Assembly: GCA_013350335.1 (NCBI GenBank)
Contig: CM023541.1
Coordinates: forward strand, 41,824,456 to 41,888,455
Reading direction: 5' to 3'
Length of the DNA: 64,000 nucleotides
DNA from: Chimonanthus salicifolius
Taxonomy: Eukaryota > Streptophyta > Magnoliopsida > Laurales > Calycanthaceae
Every line of letters starts with the position of its first letter. The first letter of the stretch is position 1. Positions 24,437 through 37,904 of this stretch are shown here, in pieces. The position numbers and the translations under genes were made by a program. The notes below the pieces were generated by a model that saw nothing but the letters and a program-made list of their open reading frames with translations, was not told the DNA's origin and ran no database searches.

Positions 24437-27400
24437 TGCACACACGCACAAAAACAGTGTGTGTGCATGAAATCATTGAAATTTAGGACTCTTTTCTCAC
24501 ATCCAATCCTTTGATCTTACAATGGTGTCTTGTGAAGGCGATTTGACAACTAGAGACCCTATTTAGGTGAAACAACCATCATTATCTACACACACATATA
24601 CATACACTATGTGTGTGTCTAATCATAGAAATTTTTGGACTTGTTTCTAAATCCAATCCTCAGATCTTGCAGTGGTGTCTTATAAAGGCAATTTCAGAAC
24701 TAGAGACCCCATTTAGGTGAAACAAACTTTAATAATTAGGCATTTAATGGCCCAATAGTCCTATTTTTTTATTTTATTTTTGAATGATAAACAGTTTTTT
24801 ATTCATTCAAAGAATAGGGGAAACCTCCCAACGTTACATCTTACCTACTCAAAACAGTCTTATAGAAGACTAAAAACAGACCCTGAAAGGGAAAAAACTG
24901 AAACAGACAAAAGCATATTACATCTTACAGACTCATATTACATCTTATAGACTCTCACAGTGACATGAAACAACAAAAATACAGGTTGTACATCTAACCC
25001 AGGTAAGAAACAATATGCCTTGGTCTTCCATGTATCTGGCGCCTCTAGGAATTTGCTGCAATGAGCTTTCTTTCTACAGATATGGCATTTGGCTTCAAAG
25101 ATAGTCCTATTTTTCTTTATTTTTTATTTTCTCTTTTTTTGGCAATTAAAGGCTTGATTTCATTGTTCTTGAGCTTGCCTACTTGGTTGGATCTGTCATC
25201 ATCATCATCATCATCATCAAAGCCCAAATCTATTTAGGGTCAACTTTTCAAGTTTTACTTATCCATTTGACCCTGCCAAAAACCATAATGTTTATAACTC
25301 TATTATCTATCATGTCTTTTTTTATCCCTTCCCTCCATGTATTTAGTTGTCTACCTCGTTTCCTAGTTCCTACTATTTCTAACCTCTCGGCTCTACATTA
25401 TTTACATGCCCAAACCACCTTAAATGAATTTCTTTCATTTTGCGCTCACTTGGTGTCATTTTTAAATTGCCTCTAATTGAGTAATTTCTCACTCAATTTT
25501 TTAGAGTTAGACCACTCATCCGATATAGCATACGCATTTACCTTAACTTTATTTTTCTTTTCTTTATTGTCCAACACTATACTCCATATAGCATTGCAAG
25601 TTTGATAACATCTTCATATATTTGTTCCTTTAAGTGATTTGGGACTCTTTTATCATACAAGACTCCACAAGCTTGTCTACATTTTACTCAAACCGCTCCC
25701 ATCCTCATAGTGATATCTAAGCTTTCTTCAATGGTCTAAAGCCATCAAAATCTTTCTCGAAAGGAAACAATGATTAGAATACATTGATGGCAGTCTTCCC
25801 AAACCACCTAAGATGCCAAAAATTATAAAGAATGGAGAACCAACAAGATTGGTTCTCTCTTGGTTCCTCAATGTTGAGATATATTTAGATGTGTTACGAT
25901 ATATTTTGTTATTTAGTTGTTTTATCTAGATGATTTGCTAGATGATTTGCTTAATTAGCATTTACTAAAGATGTATTTACTAAGTTTAGGGCTTTCTCCT
26001 TTATTTGATTTTACCCTCCTTATTTGTATTATGTTGTCTCTATAAATATAAAACATAGGGTCTCTCCTTGATTAAGGGAGACACACCAAACTATACGTGC
26101 ATTTTTTTTTTTTTAAACATTAACCACTGGATTCTATTAATATGGGAAAAGAGTACATAAGAAGGATCTAAATATAAGAGGTATATACTCAGAGCGAAGA
26201 AGAGGAACAAAAAAAAAATATATAAAAAACATAGGAAAATAATAAATAAAAGAAAAGATACAACAAAATGCCATCCCAAACTAAAACCAAAAGAGGGCCC
26301 GATCCCCTAACTCTCGAGGTTGGTGGGAGGAAAGAATTCCACCACCGGTGTTTGAAGATGAACACCAGCTTTCGCCAAGAAGTCTGCCTTGTTGAACAAG
26401 GTGTATGAGTGAATTACCCATATTGCACAAACTCCAAATGTCCCTAGCAATACAAACCAACCTCCACGGGGGGGATTTCGTATTACTAGCCCAAGAGATA
26501 GCATTACTTGAATCACTTTCGATAATGAGATTACCTCTCCTAAACTTTGACCAGATCTGAAGTGCTCTCCTAATTTCCCTTAGTTCAGCTTCGTTTGATT
26601 CCATTGACCCTACTGATTCGGAGAAGGCTGCCAACATTCTACCCCTATCATTGTGAAGTACTCCACCAATTCCTGTCGGTCCTGGTTTGCCCCTAACTAT
26701 ACGTGCATTATTCTACACTCAACTCCAAGGAGGATCAAATTGCAAATAGTCTAGATAACTTGCCAATGGCTAAGGACATATATGATGCTGTTTGGGAACA
26801 CTATGCCAATCAAAACAATCCAGATAGGATTAAACAACTCTGACAAGAAATAGCCAATTTAAAACAAGGTGTCAAAGCTATTATTCAGTATTATACTCAT
26901 TCACACATCTTATGGCAAGAACTTGACTACGCTAAGAACATTGGTCTTATTTGCACCAAAGAAATTAAGATCTACAAAAAAATTATTGAGTCTCAGTGTA
27001 CATATGCATTGTTGGCTAGCATTAATTCCAACTTTGAGCCTGTCCATGTACAGATTCTTAGATAGTTCGTCACAGCATCTTTATATACTGTGTATGCCTC
27101 CTACTTCGGGACAAGAGACAAAGCACAAGACCCATATCTACACAAAAGTTTGCCTTGACCTTGCTAGGCAAACTTCTACCCCTCCTCTTGCTTCCACTCC
27201 TAGGAGTTCTAGTCCCTCTAAGGAATCTATCGGACAATGACCAGCTGGCAGGGGATGCGGCAAGCATAATCATTTTTGCACTCACTATAAAAGGACGAAT
27301 CACTTTGTAGATACGTGTTGGAAAATTCATGGTTGATCTCCACACTTCTTTTGTCAACAAGTTAATAATGTTAGTCACCAGTCAAGTGGCTAGTCCTCAT

Positions 27401-30400
27401 TGCCAGAGGGAGACCAAGATGACTTCATTAGGGTGCCACTTCAAGAATATAATGCTTATGTTCAGTAGATGTCATGGCAGTTGGGCATCGTCTCTTCATC
27501 CACTACCTCTCTCACCCAATTAGGTACATCATTCTCTACTACACTGCATGTCTCTGTTAGATGTGAGGGACAATAAAATACACCGAATATTTTCTTTTTT
27601 TATTCCATTGAATAAGATCCAAATATATAGAGTACATCAGAATATTACTTTCCTAATTGAAAGATACCCATAGTATCTCCTACAATCTATTACAATCACA
27701 TCATAATCTATTAGTGGGTTCTCTCCCACCAAATATCTCTCCAGAACAACACCCTATTGTCATTGCCAACTTGTAACCTAATCCCCCTCTGAAATCTCTC
27801 TCCAACCTTTCTTTTCTGACTCCCTAGCCTCATCAAGGCTTTCACTACTGACGAACCATCCCTAGTAGCTCTACTACCTAATCTCCACCCCCCGGGGTCT
27901 CCCACGCCATATCTTGCTACTAATACTTTCAATGAGCTTTTGCAGCCAAGGATTTTGAACACCATCCAAACTAAACTTTTTGGGAGGCCTGGATGTCTAG
28001 ATTGTGATTTTTTGTGTCCTCATTATTTTACTGTAATCAGCTAGATGTATATCCTTGTGATTGATTTGTTCAACCCCCTCTTTGGGCAATCTTTTCCATT
28101 TTACCTTCTTTCTTCCTTCTCAATAAAATCTCTGTTGTTACCTCTAAGAGAGAGAGAGAGAGAGAGAGAAGGGAAAACATCAAATTAGTTGTACTGTTGT
28201 GCAGTAATGATGTTGCATTCAAGTTATTGTGTTTCAAATATGGTAATATGATGTAAAAAGTATGCTTACCAATGTGTGGATTGGCTGATTCATGAATAAC
28301 AAATGCAAGAGAGAAGCCCACCTATAATTTACAAGTGCAATCAGATAGTATCACCGTATTGCATGTCTATATCACAAGTCGAAGCACAACAATTAGCAAT
28401 GAAATCTCAATATATTGTTAAACAAAAAAAAAAAGGGAAAAAGAAGTATATTGTTGTAAATCAATACAAATAGATCTATTTTAACAAGAAAAGCTGATCA
28501 GGTGGGGAAAAAAATCCCACGATGTCTTCATCAGCACCAATCATTTAATGGTTAAGAGGAAAGATGGGAGAACCTAAGAAGTTGGATATGGAAACAAACA
28601 TCAGAAGAATCACATTATGGTACTGGACTATATATTGTAGTGATTCAATAAGAAGCATTGACTTCCAAATATTCTAAAATAACATTGAGACTCAAGGTTA
28701 TACTAGGGTATGAATGTGATGCCCTGAAATTTTAGAATTTATTAAAATTGATTTTTAATAATTAATTGAGATTAATATGGTTTAATCAATTAATTAAAAG
28801 AGATTTACTGAATTTAATTGAGAAATTGGATTTTAATTTAATGTCGAGTGGCACAGTGGGAAATAAATTTATGAAATTCATGGAAAATAAATTGGTGATG
28901 TGGCGTCACGCCACATGGGCAATGACGTGTTATGCCACGTGTAAAGGGGACTCAAATGTCACACCCTAATGACTCAAGGGCAAAAATGGAATAGAAAAGC
29001 CACCACACGGTTTTGACTATGTCCACACGGCAGACTCGTTCAATCCCATATTCCACTTATGCGCACGACTTCCGTATCCCACTCCCTTATGCGCACGGCA
29101 CTACCACTTCCCTCTATTCCATGCGCACGGCAGTTCTCCCTTTCATTATTCCATTCACACGGCAGCACCCTTTTCTTCTCCACTCTTCACCGAGAACACC
29201 ATCTTGCTACATGGTTTTCATCTCCTTCACTGCTGCTCTCAAGCAAGGAAGGAATCAAGAAGAAGGGAAGGAAAGGAGAAGAAGGGAAGGATTTTCGGAA
29301 AGTTTCGTTTAAAGATGGACTGACTTCCAAACTTAATATTTGTTTTAATTAAAGGTTTAGAATGATTTAGAATCAACCCTAGACAAATCTGGGTTTAGGG
29401 AATAAGAATAGGAAAGATTCAGGAATTGTCGGGTATTTTCCCCAATTCAGGAATCGGGTTTAAATCCGTGAAACTATATGTTAATTTATGAATTTTAATC
29501 CCTAAGGACATGTTAAATCACATAGGGAATAAATCTAAACGGTTAGATTTAAAGAACGGGACGAATAACCCACCCTACTGTGATTCCCGACTTCAAGGAA
29601 CTCGGTTCGCACTCTGCAGAATTCTGCAGATGACTGTCTGTAGAAGACAGGCTTCGGAACATGTCTCGGAACATCCGAGACAAATTTCGAAGGCTCGGAA
29701 CAATCCGAGGGAACAATGATGTTCCGAGAACCCTCGGAAGATATTAAGTCTCGGAACTTGGCTCGGTTGTTCCGAGGCCAAATTCGGAGGATATTGAATA
29801 CAAGAACAAAACTTGGAATTTGGTTAAGTCCATATGAGAACCGAAGTCTCGGAATCTGGCTTAGAAGTATCAAGGCCAAGTTCCGAGCACTATAATATAG
29901 AACTGAAACCTGTAAAGCCTCGGAAGTACCGAGGGAACATTTGTAGTTCCGAACTCTCGGGACTGGACTCAGAAGTGCCGAGGCCAAGTTCCGAGCACTG
30001 TATTGTATAACTGAAACTAATAAGTCTCTCGGAAATACCGAGAGAGGACCTGACAATCTGAACTCTCGGAACTTAACTCGGAATTGTCGAGGCCAAGTAC
30101 CGAGCACAGTATTGTATAAATAAAATCAGTAAGTCTCTCGGAAGTACCGAGAGAGGACTTAAAATTCCAAACCCTCGGAACTTGATTTGGAAGTACCGAA
30201 GTCAAGTTCCGAGCAAACCAGTGAACCAGAATACTTCGGAATGATCCGAAGGAGACCCTGATGTTCCGAAGCTTTGGAACAAGCTTCGGAAGTTCCGAGG
30301 AAGTGATGAATGAAGTTCTGAAACCACAGTGTTAAGATTTGACCTTTAAATCCACATTGTTGGATAGAACAAGAACGTAGGATTAAAGAGACACCACTAG

Positions 30401-33400
30401 ATGGGAAAATAGTGAAAGTAATAACTATGGATTTGGAAAACAAGGACACAAACTGATCATACGATTTATTGTATTTTGATTCTTGGATATAACCAGAGGA
30501 TCGGAGGGTGATCTAGGAGATGTACGTACCACGTAGTTCACTCCTTCACGGAATCTCGTTATCAAGTAGGTTTTCCTACTTTCTTGAAGTATCAAGTGAT
30601 TATTTATGTATGTTTGAACTATTAGTCGATTTCAATGCATGATTGTTTAATTTATCGATACATAGACATGAAAAGCATGCATATATGTGGGATGGGAATG
30701 CATGAGTCAGAAGTCAAGAGATGATAAACTATGACCTGAAATATTTGAATGAATTAACCATTATATATAGCCGTGTCCATGGGTTACAAATTATGGCATA
30801 TTAATTGGGCAGAAAGCTCCAGGGTCAGAAGAAGTCCCGAAATCTGCGCAAGAGTATGGGTGTGTAGCACTCCCCCGGTAGTCTCGGTTAAATGCTAGTA
30901 TTGAGTAGTAGCTCCCAGCTGGTGCCCTAGGAAAGCTACGGACAAAATGACCAATGTTTATAACTGTTCGATGAGAATAAGATAGGGAGAAATGCATAGG
31001 GCATGAGAAGGGCTTGCATCAATTCATGTTACCATGGCATATACATCGTATTATTTTGATGAGTACATTGAAAGTATTATGATTATGATTTGAATTATGA
31101 AATGATTATGATTTTGTTTTGAATGCTTTATGAGTATGAGATATGAACTGATTTTGAAATATGGGATGGAGATGATTTTCAAATGAACTATATGATATGA
31201 AGAACTTATATACGTTTTATCCCGGTTTTATATATCACATATTGGTACCCTCTTTGATGGGAATTCCTACTGGACGTTGACTAAGCCCACAAATCTTTTC
31301 TCTTTTAGAAACTAATACACGAAAGGAGAAAGGTGACGAGACAAGACCAAGCAATAACTAGGCGTAAACGATGACAAAAGCAAGAAGAAGGATTTCGTAG
31401 AGTCTTGCACTTTAATATTTTGGGAGATAGAAGATGACATTATTTCTTTAGATACATTTCGAGAATAAGTAATTCTATAGGAGTTAAGTGATGGAGACTT
31501 TATGAGTTGATGTTATTAGACCTTTTATTTGAGATTTAATTTCATGGGATTACCATACTTTGCTTTGGATTGAAGATGTTTGAATTTCATTATATCAAAT
31601 GTATGTACATAATTCCACAGATTGTAAGTTAGTGTGTTGCCAATTATACATGAACTCTGTCCATGTGCACGCACTAGTTGGGCCAGTCGAGGGTCGAATC
31701 TTCGGATTTGGACTTGACTCAAGTCGTGGTCTCCCCTCTCTTCCCGACCAATTTATTATTAAATAAATACTCTGATAATTAGGGGGAGAAAGAGGGGCGC
31801 TACAATGAATGGGTTCACATAGGTCACGCCAATCTTGGACCTGTCCTGGACCCCGACTACAGATTATATTTTAATTTTGGTCCAACTCCAGGCATATGTC
31901 TGAACTCAATCCAATTCTAGGATCCGAACCTGGGTTAGATTAGTCAAGTCCAGGTCTGTTTCATGATTATATCCTATATTTAATTTCTTTTAATTAACAA
32001 GATTAATATCAATCATAACAATCAGATCATAGTAAGAACCTCCAAACATGGTATATGGGATTTTGAGTAATGGACCTTGGACCCAGATCTGACCTGTTGG
32101 GATAAACATGGTCCTAGATCCAGCATTTCTAAGACTGGGTCCAGTCTAGTCTCCTGGTCCTGAAACCCAATTACCAAGTACCAATTATATATTGAATTGG
32201 GTCCAAGTTGGATCCAGTTTTAGGAATCAACCACGAATAGGATTGGCTCCCATTGAGGTCAGTCATGAGCTAGAACTTGCAACCGATATAACATTAACAT
32301 TATCATAAAGGGATACTCATTAAAGTAATAACATCTTATTATAATGCTTGGGTTTAACCCAGATCTGCAAACATGGTATTTGACATCTCAGATATTGAGG
32401 ATTGCATGTGGACCTGACCTGTAAGGTCCCGTAAGTGGACCCAGATCCCTTTTTCTCAGTTAGCATCAGATGAGTCTCATTGCCTACAAAACCTGTTTAC
32501 AGTCCTAGGTAAACAAACTTGTGAAACAAAACTGTGCCAATTGCCTAGATAACAATGTGAATGACAGTTGTGAATCAAAACTATGCCAATTGCCTAGATA
32601 ACAGTTCAGAATAAGTATCTTGAATAGCTCGGTGTTTTCTTCTAAGTGAAGAACTATTACTCGAACTTTGAGTGGAAACACACCAACACCTATTCTTTTG
32701 ATAAATCTGCAAGAAACCCCCCCCCCACATGCATATAAAACAACACATTTTCTTAATTGTCAACTTAAGACTTTCCCATGTCATTTTCTGAGAGTTCCAA
32801 CTGAAATCATCACCATTCTGTAGTTAATAATAACATTTCATTTTATTAGCTACATCTTCATCATAACCACTTTCCCATCTATCGAGTCAACTTTTTTTCT
32901 TTTCTCCTGTACTCAAACCAAAAAACATAATCATGTTTTTTTAAGAACCAAGGTATCCATGCACCTCACCTGATTAATCCTTGGGGCATGTGTAAACCTC
33001 CCAATCCGCACACGCCAAGTACAGAACAATGGGGAGTTAAGCGGCATTCCCTCATCTTCTCATCTATTGATGATGCTTTAAAAAGAACAAACAGGATTTT
33101 TTTCCTTTTTTTTAAAATTCCACAAAACTGATTAGAGGAGACAGGTCACAGAATCAATTCGGACAGGCCCATCTACTAGTGGTTCTCTTCCCTAAATTGA
33201 TTATCCAAGGGATAATTGAAGGAAGCATAAACATTTTTGTTCAATCTGAAAAGAGTTCTATTAAAAAAGCTCCTTCTATCCCATTCACCATATGCTATAT
33301 GAATTTCAATATAGCAGTTCCAAAAAATATATAGTTAATTTTGTATAGATTGCATTATTCATTTCCCTTTCTTGACAAGTACAATGTTGTCTTTATTTAT

Positions 33401-36400
33401 CTTCTCTAATTTCCTTTAACGGCACAGGTAAAGGAAACTTTCGGGTGCTCCAATTGCAAGGTCAAGGTTGTTCTTTTCATTCGTAACAAGAGCTTTTGAT
33501 AATTTGATCATAGGATATGATTGGATGAACAATCTCCTTCTAATCCAAAGAATTCTTTATTCAATTTACTCATCACTGATAAAGTTTTTTTTTTTCTCAT
33601 CTATCTGGGGTCAACATAGTTTCTTTAGATTTTTTTAGTCTTAAAACAAAGTTTTAGCATTTTCTCATATCTTTTTTCTTTGAGACCAAACATTTATATT
33701 AGGAGCCTTCCCAACTACACAAGTGGAATAATTCTAAGTGGATCTGAGATTTAAATGTGTCAATCATGTTCATACAATCTTCCATTTATTTGTAGATTAA
33801 ATAATTTCAAATTAAGTTCATTAGCGATAATGTGCTGTGTGCATAGAGCATAAAACAACTAGTAGAAACAAAGAATTTATGAGTTCATATTTGCTATAGT
33901 AACTAATTTCATAATTGGAATCCTTACCCCAACAAGGACACCAATCTCAATACCAAGGAATAACGTTGTGACACTAGTAATAGTCCAAAGAAGGAAATCC
34001 CTCTTATCTACATGCCACAGGAAAATAGCTTCATCATAATCCACCTGAAACAGTAACTATTGACATGGTAAGTAGCATATTGATTTCATACTAGTATCTA
34101 GTCCATCAGAAAAGATCTTGACATATTATCACTGTAGTTAGAGTACCACTGATTTGTCTAGTATTGAAACCCACTCCTCACAAACCATACTACTAAAAAT
34201 CCATAGAGAACCAAATAATGCTCAGGATAATGTTTCAGACTTTTTTTTTGAAACATTGACTAAATATCATTAAGAATAGTAAGAAAATACAGAAAGTACA
34301 AAGAAGAATCCGAGTATAAGAGATATATACTCAGAGGCAACAAAGAAAGGGAAAAACAAAGAAGCAAAAAATAAAGAAAAATAAACCACAAACATCCTCC
34401 CAACAATGATCCAAAAGAAGCCCCCCACCCCAAAAAGTACAAAGGTAGTGGGAAGTGAAGAACTCCAAAGATGGAGTACGAGAATCAACACCCGCTTTCG
34501 CCAAAAAATCTGCAACACAATTTGTTGATCGAGGGGTATGAGTAAAGGAAACACCTCCATGCCTGCACATCCTCCATATGTCCCTAGCAACACCGATCAA
34601 TCTCCATGGGGGGACAATTCTATTACTAGCCCAGGCGATGGCATTAGTAGAATCACCTTCGATCACAAGATAACAAGATTACCACTCCTAAACCCAAACC
34701 AAACCTGAAGTGCTCTCCTAATTGCCCACAATTCAGCTCATTAGACTCCATCGACCCAACTAACTTGGAAAAGGCTACCAACATTCTACCCCTATCATCA
34801 TGTAATACCCATCCAATTCCAGCCGGACCTGGTTTACCCCTCGCTGCCCCCATTGACATTGAACTTGTATGAAGCTAAAGGGGGGACAACCCACTTGACC
34901 ACTTTCTTTTTCCCTTTACTAACGCCTTTCATGCACCCGTCCCAGGACAAGTAAAAATCCTCAGGGTTTAGATCCCGAAACTCCTTACATACAGACAATC
35001 ATCCAATTACTTGTCATTTTGCCTTTTCAAACACACCTATAGGATCCCCCTTCTTACCCTCAAATATCCTCGCATTACGTTCTTTCCAAACAGCCTACGA
35101 GAGAGCGAACGGGATCATTTTCCAAGCCACCCTATACCTTCCTCTAAAGGGGCCCCTCGACCAAAACTCAACTAACTCCTCCACATCACCACTTAGAACC
35201 CACGGACACCCAACCAAGCTCAAGAACGAATACCAAACCACCCATGTGAATCGACATTTGCATAACAAGTGGTCAACAGTTTCCTCCTCAACCTCGCATA
35301 AAGGACACGTAGTTGAAGCATCAGGTGGAATAACACGCCTTCTCATAAGATTGTGTCTAACAAAGATCCTTTTTTTAAACACCGTCCACATAAATAATTG
35401 AATTCTAGGAGGGACTAAATTGTTCCAAGCCAAACTGCAAATGGGAGGTGAGACCGAGTGTGAAGCATAAGCTGAGAGAAGAATTGATTTAACCGAAAAA
35501 TATCCTGACGGCTCCAAGGACCATATCCATTTGTCCTCATCTTCGGTCCACAAATTGATTGCACTTAGGATTCCAATCAAAGTTTGGTGGATACTTTCCT
35601 CGAAATCGCGCAAAACCCTCCTAAAAGAAATTAGCTACAATGGAGTACCATTAACCTCGCTATAGTAATCACTGATCAGAGCTTCCCGATTCTGAGCCAC
35701 TCTAAAAAGTCTGGAGAAAACTTCCATTAAGGGTCTCTCCCCCACCCATGTATCTTGCCAGAATAATACCCTTCTACCGTTACCCACCAACAACCTAATC
35801 CCCCTTCGAAACGCTTCCCCGACCTTTCCTTCTCCACTCCCAATCTTCATAAGGGCTTTCACAAACGACGACGCAGCCCTAGCGGCTGAATCACCTAACC
35901 TCCAACCCCAGGGTCGCCCACTCCATATCTCGCTATTAACACCTTCCTCCACAAGGCCTCCCTTTCCGATGCGAATCTCCACAACCATTTGCACAGAAGT
36001 GCATGATTCCTATCCCTAATATCGTAGATTCCCAGCTCACCCTTCGCCTTCACATCTCTAGACTCCTCCCAGTTTACTAAATGTATCTTCTTCGAGTTCT
36101 CACTCCCTTCCCATAGGAAATCTCTTTGGATTTAATCTAGTCGTTTTGCCACCCCCTTCGGAATTTCGAACGAGAGGTAGTAAGTGGGGAGATTCACTAG
36201 ACACGATTTAATGAGAGTCAACCTTCCACCCAATGAGAGATAAGACTTACTCCAAGCATTCAGCTTTTTTTATATCCTTTCCAGAACAGGTTCCCAAAAC
36301 ACTTTAGATATAGGTTTCCCACCTACTGGCAGACCAAGATAAGTAAATGGGATTTTGCCGACACCACAACCAATCTCCCTGGCCAACCCTTCAAGCTCCT

Positions 36401-37846
36401 CCACCTCCACCTCCAAGCCGATGATAACGCTTTTCCCTAAATTTATTCTCAACCCCGATACCAATTCAAAACACCTAAGTATTGCTCTGATCCCAAAAAG
36501 CTTCTCACTAGATGCTTCACAGAAGAGTAACGTATCATCTGCAAACTGTAGGTGACTGATTGATCTACCACTTGGAGAGATTTCCAATCCTTTAATGAGA
36601 TTTGCTTGTTTGGCACGAATCATAAGGCCATTGAAAGCTTCAGCTACTATTGTGAAAAGGAAAGGTGATAGAGGGTCCCCCTAACGTAAGCCCCTTGAAG
36701 CCTTAATTGGTTTGGTAGGTGATCCATTCACCAAAATTGAATATGATGAATCACGGATACAAGATCTAAACCAACCCCTCCATTTAGAGCCAAAACCCAT
36801 TCTCCAAAATAGATAGTCAACAAATTCCCATCTGACATGATCATAGGCCTTTTCCATATCCAACTTTAAAAGCACGCCCCTTAACCCATCTTTGCGTCTT
36901 GCGTGTATTACCTCATTTGCTATCAGTTGTAGTCCCCACTCATCACAAATTAAACTACTAAAAATCCATTGAGAACCAAATTAATGCTCAAGTCTACATA
37001 TGAGAAGGAGGATGGAAGTACCACAGTACTCAATTAGTGGGGCAAGAGATTAAGAATTGGTGGAAGGTGGAAGTGCCCAATGACATGAATGGAGTATTAT
37101 CCTATCCCTGGGCTGATATGTGCAAAGTGGCTCTGAGACTTGAGTATGTACCCATAGGACCAATGTTTGGCACAGCGGATGGCTGATTGGATGGGACCCT
37201 CATGGATAAACCATAGCCCAAAATCTACATTATGTCCAATGGGATACATGTTCTAATTGGAAACCTATAGACAGGCAGTTCCAAGAAAATGAACAAATAA
37301 AAAGGGTCAATATATTCATCAGAAAAAGCCTAAAAGCACCACTAGCCACTAGGATATAATAATCTCTGTTACTTTGGACATGGTCTACCAAAGGTTGTGT
37401 CCCCAAAGCTGCTATTTGCATTAAACATGTCAGGAACCAATAAGAAAAATGCACGTGAGACACACGCATGTAAAGGAGAAGACTCACTGTATATGTGCAT
37501 TATTTTTCAAGGATCATATATTTCCGATTTTGTTAGCCTATTTTAACTTTTCCATGTAGGCTTTTTCATGATCCTCCACTATCTCAATCAGGTAATAAGC
37601 TTCCAAGTGTCCTTCACTTGATCATTCTAAACAAAGCTGAGTCTAGGCATTCAGTTACTGCCACTATAGGAAGCCTTCTTAAAAATTAGAGTCATTAGTG
37701 AAATAGTGATTTTACTACAGTACCACCTAGAGTAGCGCTGGTCAAGTACTATTTCTCATGTGCTGGTTGTAGATAGTTTGCAGGCTATTACAACTGTAGA
37801 GAACGAAAATATTTTAATGAGTCAATTGGAACAATATAGGATGAGA

Positions 37847-37904
<58 letters not shown>

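Larger units (their letters stand above)
34243..36934 (-). mobile_element. 5'-truncated L1-type LINE, 2.7 kb
   Basis: Minus strand, starting inside the reverse transcriptase and ending at the T run 34242-34250 (its poly(A)). In order it holds an RT segment with [15 protein letters not shown] (about 36860) and FADDTLLF (about 36540), a linker (35635-35994), a zf-RVT segment (35095-35613, [18 protein letters not shown]), and RNase H (34331-34859). Stops and frame changes separate the parts. Repeats of about 55 bp flank it (34170-34224 and 36935-36990). It sits in intron 11, in the gene's own direction. Confidence 0.9.

Noticed and set aside
29535..30107. A 190-codon open frame on the minus strand
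   Set aside because: It lies within the tandem palindrome array of a solo LTR. The repeated protein words come from the 108-bp units; there is no domain.
29665..30305. CRISPR-like array
   Set aside because: Units are contiguous and diverged minisatellite copies in a plant LTR; there are no equal unique spacers or cas genes.
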